Source of the DNA: Methanolobus sp.
Lineage (GTDB): Archaea; Halobacteriota; Methanosarcinia; Methanosarcinales; Methanosarcinaceae
DNA length: 34,245 nt
Assembly (NCBI RefSeq): GCF_030682845.1
Contig: NZ_JAUXNK010000037.1
Span: 1-34,245 of the forward strand
Direction: 5' to 3'
Shown here: piece after piece, positions 27,383 through 34,245 of the stretch
Layout: every line of letters starts with the position of its first letter
Numbering within the stretch: position 1 is the stretch's first letter
Notes under the pieces: model-generated
Seen by the model: the letters and a program-made list of their open reading frames with translations, nothing else
Database searches by the model: none
What the model was told of the DNA's origin: nothing
Translations under genes and position numbers: made by a program

Positions 27383-27408
27383 GTTTTTACTTTAAGTATT
27401 CTAACTAT

Positions 27409-27448
27409 CCAGTTCTCTAGCCAAAGGCATGGAAGAGCTTTGGTCTGG
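27409..27448 (+). terminator. weak hairpin after the ATP synthase operon
   Basis: CCAAAG (27421-27426) pairs with CTTTGG (27438-27443), with CCAG/CTGG outside it. T-rich runs lie before and after (GAGTTTTTACTTT at 27381 and GCTTTTTACC further on). It may mark the end of the aha transcript. The rest of the gap to 27646 is A/T-rich and contains TATA-like boxes for the next gene. Confidence 0.35.
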
Positions 27449-27646
27449 ACATATGTGCTTTTTACCTTATTTCAACTTCTAATGCCATGATTTATCCTCT
27501 ACTGATTAAGTTGAAAACCCCTTGTTTCATGAACTTTGTAAAATTATCATTTGCATTTGCCAAATCTATGAGTATTATTATATAGTATACTGTTATTATA
27601 TTTCATCGTATATTTATTAAGTGCTAAATAATCCGAGAGATAAAAG

Positions 27647-29962
27647 ATGAAAAATAAACACTCATTTAATGAAAAAAGACATAAGCAGCTACTATTAGTA
27701 TTTTTAGTGCTGCTGATGTCTGCACTCGTGATTCTTCCAAGCGGATGCCTGGACAAGGATACATATGACCAACAAGTCGATGCTACCGAATCCCATACTC
27801 CAGACGCTGGCAAGGATGAAGTGCCTGAGATAATAGATGTATCAAATGTCACCGATGAACCACAACCCGCAGAAGAACCTGTCGTTCAGACGATAACAGC
27901 GTCCACTTCCGGCAGGAGCGGTTCCTCAGGTTCATCCAGTCCGTCTCCAAGTCCTCATGTGAGCAGGTCTCTCACCGGTTCTGACGATTACACCGAGCCT
28001 ACAGGAACAATTACCGGTGACTTGACAATAACAGGAGATATAACGGGCACTATCACCCTGCCAGTCGGACTGACCGTCAATGGCAATCTCAATGTGAACA
28101 CCCCTGGTGCCACAGTAACCAACAGGGCGAACGTGGGCGGTACTATCAATATCATTGCAGTCAGCGTCAATACATGGAACCAGTACGGCAACGCCAACGG
28201 TATCCAGATGGGTGCTACAAATGCAACATTCTTCTTCTTCTCAGGAAATATTACTCAGGGCCTTAATCTAATCGCCCCATGCAATGTGGTGATTGGTGTA
28301 AATGCTACAGGTCTTCCATTTATAACAGTGACCGAAGATGCCGAAGGTTCTGATATCGATAACCTCGGCAGTGAGGAACTCAACCTGACTACACAGGCCA
28401 ATGTGACTGTGGCTGGAAATGTTAATGCTACAGAAGCTGATGGTTACAATGTCACAGTTAATGAAAGAGTATCAACACCTATAGCTAACCCCACGGCAGG
28501 AACTTATGTGGGGACCCAGAACATTACGTTAACAACAGCAACTGGCGGGGCAACCATACGTTATACTATAGATGGTAATGAACCCACAAATGTCTCTACC
28601 GCTTATGCCGATCCGATTGAAGTAGCAGCAGACATGACAATCAAAGCCATTGGAGTGAAAGAAGGCTTAGATAACAGTGAAGTAACCGAATTCGCATACG
28701 TGATAACGATATTGCCAAGCACTGATGCAGACCTGAGTGCCGTGACAGTAACTTTTGGTACATTAGATCCAGTATTCGATGCAGATACAACTGCTTACAC
28801 AGTCGATGTGGACTATGATGTAACTACAATCAATGTAACTGCAACGTTGTCTGATTCAGCAGCATCAATGGAGATCAATGGCGAAGAAGCAACCAGTGCT
28901 GAAGCCGTGGCAGTTACACTTGAGGGTCCCGGAGAATCTACGGAAATCGTAATTTCAGTAACTGCTGAGGACACAACAACTGTAAAGAACTATACCATTA
29001 CAGTGAACAGGGACTCAGTGCCAGATATCCAGAGTGCTGGTGTAGGCATCACACAAGGCAGTGCAGTATTTGGTTACGAGTTTTTCAGTGACGTGAATGG
29101 CACTGTCCCGATAACTTACAACAATGCAACCATAGCTCCTTACTATCTTAACACCACTGCCTCTACGGTAAGGTTGGAAAGAGGTTCAAATGCAACCGAA
29201 GACATTCCAGTCGGAGACCTGGGTATCGGAGAAGATGGAACCGTAACATACGAGAACCTCACCGAAGTTGAAGCAGCATTCGGAAACCCCGGATTTGTCA
29301 ACAACTGGGGAGGAGCACCAACCCATATCGTGCTGAACCTGACCGGCGGACAGGGAGAGTATGTCTGGACATTTGACACTGTGATCGAGTTCGTTCAGAG
29401 TGACATGGATGCGTTTGGCTCACTTATGAGTCAGGCTTCCCAGGATCTGGCTTCCGTAGCATCAGCTAAGATCGCTATTGATGCAGCAGATTATACCAAC
29501 CTGGTAGTGGATGATACTAACAACCAGACTCAGAAGACCGCAGCAGTTCAGGCAGCAGTTACAACAGCTGTAGATGATGTGACAGTAACAGCCACAGTAA
29601 GCTGGAATGCTGGTACGTCAGAATATGATGTAGCTATCTCCAAGAACGCAGCGAGTGACACTACAAGCATAACCACTGCAACTTTTGTGCTGAGCCAAGC
29701 TTCTCAGGATCTGGCTTCTGTAGCATCAGCTAAGATCGCTATTGATGCAGCAGATTATACCAACCTGGTAGTGGATGATACTAACAACCAGACTCAGAAG
29801 ACCGCAGCAGTTCAGGCAGCAGTTACAACAGCTGTAGACGATGTGACAGTAACAGCCACAGTAAGCTGGAATGCTGGTACGTCAGAATATGATGTAGCTA
29901 TCTCCAAGAACGCAGCGAGTGACACTACAAGCATAACCACTGCAACTTTTGTGCTGAGCTAA
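27647..29962 (+). CDS. large secreted or lipid-anchored surface protein with tandem modules
   Basis: A 771-residue exported protein. The hydrophobic N-terminus (residues 14-33) is followed by Cys34, so it may be a lipoprotein, although the site (ILPSGC) is not ideal. A Ser/Gly/Pro linker lies at about 85-105. Next comes a Thr/Asn-rich beta region with many N-glycosylation sequons. A chitobiase/FN3-like domain (TIRYTIDGNEPTNVSTAY, with KAIGVKEGLDNSEV) and a cadherin-like beta-sandwich domain (LDPVFDADTTAYTVDV to KNYTITVNR) follow. The last 176 residues are two almost identical 88-residue modules. No C-terminal membrane helix is seen. Adhesion or cell-surface function is likely; the partner is unknown. 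Confidence 0.8.
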   Translation: MKNKHSFNEKRHKQLLLVFLVLLMSALVILPSGCLDKDTYDQQVDATESHTPDAGKDEVPEIIDVSNVTDEPQPAEEPVVQTITASTSGRSGSSGSSSPSPSPHVSRSLTGSDDYTEPTGTITGDLTITGDITGTITLPVGLTVNGNLNVNTPGATVTNRANVGGTINIIAVSVNTWNQYGNANGIQMGATNATFFFFSGNITQGLNLIAPCNVVIGVNATGLPFITVTEDAEGSDIDNLGSEELNLTTQANVTVAGNVNATEADGYNVTVNERVSTPIANPTAGTYVGTQNITLTTATGGATIRYTIDGNEPTNVSTAYADPIEVAADMTIKAIGVKEGLDNSEVTEFAYVITILPSTDADLSAVTVTFGTLDPVFDADTTAYTVDVDYDVTTINVTATLSDSAASMEINGEEATSAEAVAVTLEGPGESTEIVISVTAEDTTTVKNYTITVNRDSVPDIQSAGVGITQGSAVFGYEFFSDVNGTVPITYNNATIAPYYLNTTASTVRLERGSNATEDIPVGDLGIGEDGTVTYENLTEVEAAFGNPGFVNNWGGAPTHIVLNLTGGQGEYVWTFDTVIEFVQSDMDAFGSLMSQASQDLASVASAKIAIDAADYTNLVVDDTNNQTQKTAAVQAAVTTAVDDVTVTATVSWNAGTSEYDVAISKNAASDTTSITTATFVLSQASQDLASVASAKIAIDAADYTNLVVDDTNNQTQKTAAVQAAVTTAVDDVTVTATVSWNAGTSEYDVAISKNAASDTTSITTATFVLS
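29435..29962 (+). repeat. two tandem 264-bp repeats inside the surface protein gene
   Basis: The unit 29435-29698 is repeated at 29699-29962 in frame (88 codons). I count only a few base differences (for example TTCCCAG/TTCTCAG, TTCCGTA/TTCTGTA and TAGATGAT/TAGACGAT), and the two modules read the same in protein. The second copy ends with the stop codon. Near-identity suggests a recent duplication or ongoing homogenisation. Confidence 0.95.
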
Positions 29963-29970
29963 AGTAATTC

Positions 29971-30013
29971 AAGAAACCTCCGTACCCCCTCAATAGGGGT
30001 ACGTTTCTTTTTT
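29971..30013. terminator. hairpin terminator after the surface protein gene
   Basis: GTACCCC pairs with GGGGTAC around a short loop, AAGAAAC pairs with GTTTCTT outside it, and the stem is followed by T's (TTTCTTTTTTAT). It lies 8 nt after the stop. As the next gene is convergent, it could serve both strands. Confidence 0.7.
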
Positions 30014-30075
30014 ATAATTCCAAAGTCTAATAGTGGATTCTCTCCATCCCAAAACATACCATCCACAAAAGATCC

Positions 30076-30558
30076 TTACCTTACTTTCTTCTCCTTCACC
30101 ACCCCCAACACCTCCCCCGCGTGCCCCGCTGTCCTCACATTATCCCACACCTTCACCACAATCCCTTCCGGGTCGATCAAAAAAGTGCTTCTCACAGCCC
30201 CCATATACTCCTTGCCGTAATTCTTCTTCATTCGCCAGACGCCGTACTGCTGGTGAACGCTTGTGTCCTCGTCTGAGAGTAGTTTTATTGTGAGCTCCTG
30301 TTTCTGGATGAAGTTCTGGTGCGACTTTATGCTGTCTTTGCTGACTCCCAGGATCACGGCATTCTCGGCAGCAAAATCATCCTTCAGAGCTGAGAAATCC
30401 TTTGCTTCGCGGGTGCAGCCGGCGGTGTTGTCGCGGGGGTAGAAGTAGAGGACTAGCCACTTGCCATAGAAATCTTTCAGGCATACTGTTTCTCCGGTTT
30501 GGTTGGGGAGGCAGAACGAGGGGGCGGGCTGGCCTTCGGTTATGGTGGTGTTTGTCAT
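30076..30558 (-). CDS. bcp: peroxiredoxin of the Bcp/PrxQ type
   Basis: A thioredoxin-fold peroxidase that removes hydrogen peroxide and alkyl hydroperoxides. The 160-residue protein has the peroxidatic Cys48 in YPRDNTAGCTREAKDF and the conserved Arg (MGAVRSTFLID). The usual resolving Cys five residues on is Lys53, so it would act as a 1-Cys enzyme or use Cys16 or Cys26. The ATG at 30558 has AAAGGAG ahead and a TATA-like box near 30590; the open frame continues upstream without family similarity. Confidence 0.9.
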   Translation of the reverse strand: MTNTTITEGQPAPSFCLPNQTGETVCLKDFYGKWLVLYFYPRDNTAGCTREAKDFSALKDDFAAENAVILGVSKDSIKSHQNFIQKQELTIKLLSDEDTSVHQQYGVWRMKKNYGKEYMGAVRSTFLIDPEGIVVKVWDNVRTAGHAGEVLGVVKEKKVR

Positions 30559-30718
30559 GTGTTTCTCCTTTGTGTATCTTCGATCTATAATATGTTCTGA
30601 ATTATCTTCCTGTGTATAAGGTAGGTGGAGGGTCTGATGATATGGAGCTATGTGCCTGTTCTGATGGAAGGCCGGTTTGGGGAGATAAAGCAGGATCATG
30701 CATTTGTAGCAGAGGTTC

Positions 30719-31092
30719 TCAAATTAGAATTTTGGTTTTAAAGCCTATTCTTTTTCATTAAGGTCGGTGCCTTTTCCAGGTCCTTTTTCAGACACGGACT
30801 TACAGATCAACACGATTCATGGTAGTGCTGGAAACTAAGACCGGAAAAAGATAAGATCCGTGTAGATCCCGTGTTAATCTGTGGCTGGATATTTCAGGAG
30901 CAGTTTATTTTAAGACACAGATTTACCGGATTAACACGGATTTGCAGAAACATTGGATTTTAGAACCCAGCAAAGATGAAATCCGTGTAAATCTGCGTAA
31001 ATCCGTGTCTTGATGTCTCAGGGATGAATGCGGATTGTGAAATACTAAGGGACGCCGTCAAATTAGAATACGGGTTTCGGGAGCTAATTTGA
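30719..31092. repeat. repeat-rich spacer with two related inverted repeats
   Basis: The space between the peroxiredoxin and the ABC transporter (30559-31178) has no gene. Two diverged copies of the same inverted repeat occur, built from CACGGATTT/AAATCCGTG-type arms: 30788-30890, and the better kept 30912-31011 (arms 30912-30943 and 30979-31011, beginning AAGACAC and ending GTGTCTT). A 12-bp direct repeat TCAAATTAGAAT lies at 30719 and 31058, flanking the block, and 31058-31092 is itself an inverted repeat (TCAAATTAG/CTAATTTGA). This resembles a miniature mobile element or REP-like array. Confidence 0.6.
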
Positions 31093-31178
31093 TATCCTCT
31101 AGCGTCCTGTCTCTTCACATGAGAAATTATTTATACAGCCGGCAATAGTGGATAATCCATTGTTGCTTAGTGACTGGA

Positions 31179-31847
31179 ATGAAGGAGGGGAGTAAAACGG
31201 AACTGATAAGGATAGAAGGGGTATGTGTCGCGGCGGGAGACAGGAGCATCCTTTCAGGATTTGATATGTCTATTGCCAGGGGGGAGAAAGTGCTCGTCAA
31301 AGGGCGCTCCGGCATTGGCAAGACAACACTTTTCAGGCTGCTGCTGGGGTTCAGGGTGCCTTCCTCCGGCATTCTCTATTTTGAGGGCAGGCAGATGGAT
31401 GCGGTGCTTGCCTGGGATATCCGTAAAAGAGTGGCGCACATTTCTCAGGATAGTGATATTGGTGAGGGGGTGGTAAGGGATATGCTTGAGGAGATATTTT
31501 CCTATAATGCCAACAAGGGGCACTTCGATCCGGAAAAGCTCCGGTCGCTGCTGGCGGAACTTTCCCTTGAGGAAGATGTCCTTGACAAGAAGTTCGAGAA
31601 CCTGTCCGGCGGGGAGAAGCAGCGCATTGCCATCATAATTTCTCTGCTCACAAAAAAGGACATATTCCTCCTGGATGAGATAACATCGGACCTCGATGCG
31701 AAGCTGAAGAGAAAGGTTGTGGATATGTTCGTGGGTAACCCTGCCTGGACCGTGCTTGCAATATCCCACGATTCAGAGTGGGAACGCGAGGGTGTGAGGG
31801 TCATCGACCTTGAGAAACTGCAGGAGGGTGCCGGTGTCTGCAACTGA
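31179..31847 (+). CDS. ABC transporter ATPase, FetA/YbbL-like
   Basis: A 222-residue ATP-binding subunit with Walker A (GRSGIGKTTL), Q-loop (HISQDSD), signature (LSGGEKQR), Walker B and D-loop (IFLLDEITSDLD) and H-loop (ISHD). It overlaps the permease gene by 14 nt, and this pairing matches the FetAB (YbbL-YbbM) exporters linked to iron homeostasis in bacteria. The start is uncertain: ATG 31179 is used; GTG 31170 is possible, and a GGAGGGG run lies just inside the gene. A TATA box (TTTATAC) is near 31130. Confidence 0.85.
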   Translation: MKEGSKTELIRIEGVCVAAGDRSILSGFDMSIARGEKVLVKGRSGIGKTTLFRLLLGFRVPSSGILYFEGRQMDAVLAWDIRKRVAHISQDSDIGEGVVRDMLEEIFSYNANKGHFDPEKLRSLLAELSLEEDVLDKKFENLSGGEKQRIAIIISLLTKKDIFLLDEITSDLDAKLKRKVVDMFVGNPAWTVLAISHDSEWEREGVRVIDLEKLQEGAGVCN

Positions 31848-32625
31848 CATCACTTTGACGGGAATGGTGTTCTGTTTCCTGCTTCTGTTGATACCTGTAC
31901 TTATCAGCCATCACCTTAACCTGAAGCTGATAGGTTCCACTCTTGAGGGTGCTTTCAGGATGACTGTACAGCTTGCTTTTGTGGGTTTCTTCCTCACCTT
32001 TGTTTTTGAGCTCAACAATTCCATGCTCAACATTGTATGGGTGCTGATCATGGTGATCGTGGCATCTTATACAGTCCTGAAGAATTCCCAGTTGAAGTAT
32101 AGTTCATTAATCATACCGCTTGTGACTGCGTTTGCGGTCACGAATGTCGGGATGCTGCTCTATTTCAACAGTTTTGTAATCGGCCTTGACGACCTTTTTG
32201 AGGCGCGGTATTTCATCCCTATAGCCGGCATGGTGATAGGCAATTCCCTTCGGGCCAATATTGTAGGTATCAATGATTTCTGTGACCAGATACAGAGAAA
32301 CGAGAGCCGGTATCTTTCCAGTCTGTCCCTGGGTGCGGAAAAGTACGAAGCTCTCAAACCTTACCTGAGAAAGAGCCTCAGGAACTCTATCAGGCCGACC
32401 CTTGCCAACATGGCGACAGTAGGCATCGTTTTTCTTCCGGGGATGATGACAGGACAGATAATCGGCGGTTCAAGTCCGCTCACTGCAATTGAATACCAGA
32501 TAGCCATAATGATTGCGATCTATGTAGCAACAGTGATGAACGTAATGCTGTGTGTCCTTATACTCATGTACCGGGGTTTTGATGAGTACGGGACTTTCCG
32601 GAAGGATATGCTGAGGGGTGCCTGA
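31834..32625 (+). CDS. ABC transporter permease, FetB/YbbM-like (UPF0014)
   Basis: A 263-residue membrane protein with six or seven helices and the UPF0014 pattern: RMTVQLAFVGFFLTFVFEL near the start, IPIAGMVIGNSLRANIVGIN in the middle, and RNSIRPTLANMATVGIVFLPGMMTGQIIGGSSPL followed by two helices. Starting at GTG 31834 fits a strong AGGAGGG site 6 nt ahead; the TTG at 31810 is less likely. Bacterial relatives export iron and protect from oxidative stress; substrate here is inferred. The peroxiredoxin upstream gives a loose link to oxidative stress. Confidence 0.87.
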   Translation: MSATDITLTGMVFCFLLLLIPVLISHHLNLKLIGSTLEGAFRMTVQLAFVGFFLTFVFELNNSMLNIVWVLIMVIVASYTVLKNSQLKYSSLIIPLVTAFAVTNVGMLLYFNSFVIGLDDLFEARYFIPIAGMVIGNSLRANIVGINDFCDQIQRNESRYLSSLSLGAEKYEALKPYLRKSLRNSIRPTLANMATVGIVFLPGMMTGQIIGGSSPLTAIEYQIAIMIAIYVATVMNVMLCVLILMYRGFDEYGTFRKDMLRGA

Positions 32626-32735
32626 AGTATCCGTACAATACCTACTGCAATATCCCTGGCAACAGCGTTATTATATATACCTGGAAGTGGACTTTCCATT
32701 TACTTTCTTCGTAGTATCAGATTGGAGTATCTATC

Positions 32736-33524
32736 ATGACAGTACTGAGTTTCATTGCCTGCAGGATGTTCGAGGATGAGATCGCCCATATAATCGAGAA
32801 TGATCCTGGTATTGGGAAAATAATAGTTGTGGACAATGAGGACCGTGGCGGTCTTACAGGCAAACTCGACGCTGTCGGATGTACATATGAATTACTTCCT
32901 CTGTTCTCTATTCCTCCAAAGCCTCAAAATGGAGAAGGGGAAGGGCTGACACTTATAGTTTACATGCTTGAGCTGGCACTTCATGCCAGGCCCGATAACC
33001 TAAAGAAGGTCGTCTACGATAAGACCGAAGAACTATCCCGATATGCCGATGGCATTCTTCTGTTCTACGGTCTGTGTGGTAATGTGCTGGGGAAGATCGA
33101 GGAGGATTTCAGTTCAAGTCCCTGCATTGTACGTATTCTGAAAGAGGACAACGGAACAGTTGTCGACGACTGTATAGGCGCTGTGCTTGGAGGCAGGGCT
33201 GCATATCTTGAAAAGCTGACCGGTTCCAGGGGTGTAGGCACTTTCTTCATGACTCCCATGTGGGCAGCCCACTGGCGTGAGATGGTTGTGTCTGCAGGTA
33301 TGACCCAGGACCCCAATGACATAAAGATGTCAAAATTCGTTTTCGATCATGCAGGCTACAAGAATGTTGCCCGGATGGATACCGGTCTGTACTACGAGAA
33401 AGACTTTGATTTCATGGTGGAAGAGTTTGCGCGTCTTTTCGAGTTTAATATCATAGAGATGAGGGCGAGTCCGGCTCTGGTGGAGGACTGTTACAGCAAG
33501 ATGTGTGCTGACCTGAGGAGCTGA
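32736..33524 (+). CDS. DUF1638 family protein
   Basis: A 262-residue cytosolic protein of the DUF1638 family. There is no signal or membrane segment. Conserved-looking cysteines stand in FIACRMF, FYGLCGNVLG, SSPCIVRI and DDCIGAVLGG, and the pattern MTPMWAAHWREM and ARMDTGLYY is typical of the family. In methanogens members often lie near corrinoid methyltransferase genes (from memory), but none is next to this one. It has its own TATA box (TTATATATACC near 32670) and a GGAG ribosome site. Function unknown. Confidence 0.75.
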   Translation: MTVLSFIACRMFEDEIAHIIENDPGIGKIIVVDNEDRGGLTGKLDAVGCTYELLPLFSIPPKPQNGEGEGLTLIVYMLELALHARPDNLKKVVYDKTEELSRYADGILLFYGLCGNVLGKIEEDFSSSPCIVRILKEDNGTVVDDCIGAVLGGRAAYLEKLTGSRGVGTFFMTPMWAAHWREMVVSAGMTQDPNDIKMSKFVFDHAGYKNVARMDTGLYYEKDFDFMVEEFARLFEFNIIEMRASPALVEDCYSKMCADLRS

Positions 33525-33681
33525 CAGAGCGCCCCTCTGTTTTAAAGAGTTCTTTCTTCTCTTTCCTCTAATTACAGTTTGGTATGAAAGTTTTTGAGCA
33601 AAGCTCCTTAAATACTAACTTTTAAATACTCTCGGTCTAATCTTATATATGGGGTTGTAAATTTATAGGGGGTAATAGAAT

Positions 33682-33837
33682 ATGGCAGACTTGATAGGAT
33701 TAGCTATTATATTCCTGATACTGGCTATAATTGCTTATGTATTGGGTGCGCGCGGAGTAGCCGGAATGTCGATGCAGATCGCAAAGTGGCTTGTGATCAT
33801 CTTTATAATACTGGCAATAATTACGTTCTTGCTATGA
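33682..33837 (+). CDS. small membrane protein (DUF1328-like, 51 aa)
   Basis: A 51-residue protein with two hydrophobic helices ([19 protein letters not shown] and [16 protein letters not shown]) split by a polar turn with GARGVAG, the pattern of DUF1328 proteins. A TATA box (CTTATATAT near 33640) and a GGGGG-rich ribosome site precede the ATG. Function is unknown; relatives are sometimes stress-induced in bacteria. It was found by eye, being too short for most gene callers. Confidence 0.75.
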   Translation: MADLIGLAIIFLILAIIAYVLGARGVAGMSMQIAKWLVIIFIILAIITFLL

Positions 33838-33937
33838 CAGGTTCCTGTGGCTAATGGCCTCTGTTAAAAACCTTCATTTTTAAGATATGTCCTTTTTACT
33901 TTTTTTGTATATACTCATCCCTGCACGGAGAGAATAC

Positions 33938-34057
33938 GTGAACCTCCTCCATCTGAAGAGAAAGGCTTCCCGTTTCATCGATCCAGGTTATTACGAAAGA
34001 AGTTCTTTGGCTCTTTCCTTTTCCCGTATCTCGGGGGCGTTAGTGTTTTCTGTTCTT
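33938..34057 (-). ncRNA. putative reRNA 3' scaffold and right end of the TnpB element
   Basis: Directly after the tnpB stop, on its strand, 120 nt of non-coding sequence runs to an imperfect hairpin and the end motif GGAGGAGGTTCAC (33950-33938), the pattern seen at right ends of IS605-type tnpB elements. TnpB guide RNAs use this segment as scaffold, with the guide being the flanking DNA just below 33938. The hairpin has mismatches, so the end may be decayed. Confidence 0.5.
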
Positions 34058-34245
34058 TTATGGAGAACAACAAACACCACTTCCGCTAGTTCCTGTAGCG
34101 TATCTCTGAGTTATGCCAAGTTCCTGTAGTCCTTTGTTAAGAATGTTAATGCTCGCATTGACATCCCTTTCATGGTGCTGACCGCAATGATCGCAGTCAA
34201 ATTCTCTGACAGAAGTGTCTTTGACCTTAACATTCTTATGTCCAC
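34058..34245 (-). CDS. tnpB: TnpB RNA-guided nuclease, C-terminal part
   Basis: The gene runs out of the window at its 5' side; only the last 61 or so codons are seen. The visible part shows half of the zinc finger (DCDHCGQ) and the RuvC-III motif HERDVNASINIL with the catalytic Asp, then a tail ending GSGVCCSP. TnpB is the OMEGA nuclease related to Cas12. The intact motif suggests that the copy is not obviously dead, but most of the protein is out of sight. Confidence 0.88.
   Translation of the reverse strand, partial: GHKNVKVKDTSVREFDCDHCGQHHERDVNASINILNKGLQELGITQRYATGTSGSGVCCSP

Noticed and set aside
30033-30293. Proline- and serine-rich short frame on the plus strand
   Set aside because: It is the antisense of the peroxiredoxin 3' end; the low complexity comes from codon use.

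Overview
The window is chromosomal DNA from a cytochrome-containing methanogenic archaeon, most likely a member of the Methanosarcinaceae. The evidence is an A1Ao ATP synthase operon in the order ahaH-I-K-E-C-F-A-B-D-G, the siroheme-dependent heme pathway (ahbA/B/C), an archaeal CcmE with a CxxxY motif, and a prenyl diphosphate synthase resembling the one assigned to methanophenazine synthesis. TATA boxes about 30 to 70 bp ahead of several genes fit an archaeon. The genus cannot be resolved from the sequence alone. There are no rRNA or tRNA genes and no CRISPR array.

Layout. 1-1.7 kb: the end of a receiver-PAS-PAS histidine kinase. 1.7-3.2 kb: an IS200/IS605-type element encoding an IscB nuclease with no transposase. 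Its upstream non-coding part folds like an omega-RNA and is fused to the 3' end of a cytosine-deaminase-like gene. 3.2-5.0 kb: that deaminase and a U32-family protein. 5.1-5.8 kb: a FeoA-domain protein behind a perfect palindrome, then a small orphan gene. 5.9-15.9 kb: a long minus-strand cluster read as ahbC-ahbA-ahbB-sirC-hemA-hemB-orf48-(TIR-like gene)-hemL-hemC-pyrD-pyrK. 16.2-18.8 kb: ccmE, a geranylfarnesyl-type diphosphate synthase and a radical SAM enzyme on the plus strand. 18.9-27.4 kb: the complete ATP synthase operon. 27.6-30.0 kb: a large secreted protein with two almost identical 88-residue C-terminal modules. 30.1-33.8 kb: a peroxiredoxin, a repeat-rich spacer, a FetAB-like ABC exporter, a DUF1638 protein and a small membrane protein. 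The window ends in the C-terminus of a TnpB nuclease.

How the genes work together. HemA, HemL, HemB and HemC make hydroxymethylbilane. SirC, AhbAB and AhbC carry the later siroheme-to-Fe-coproporphyrin steps. HemD, the uroporphyrinogen methyltransferase and AhbD must lie elsewhere. CcmE would pass the heme to c-type cytochromes, the prenyl synthase would supply the methanophenazine side chain, and the ATP synthase uses the ion gradient that this respiratory chain makes. FeoA and the FetAB-like exporter are iron-linked.

The most notable features are these: the IscB element, whose predicted guide RNA is part of the host deaminase transcript; the AT-rich TIR-like gene, with its own promoter, inside the heme cluster; the prenyl synthase/radical SAM pair; an 11-bp hairpin directly after the c-subunit gene of the ATP synthase; and the recent tandem duplication in the secreted protein.
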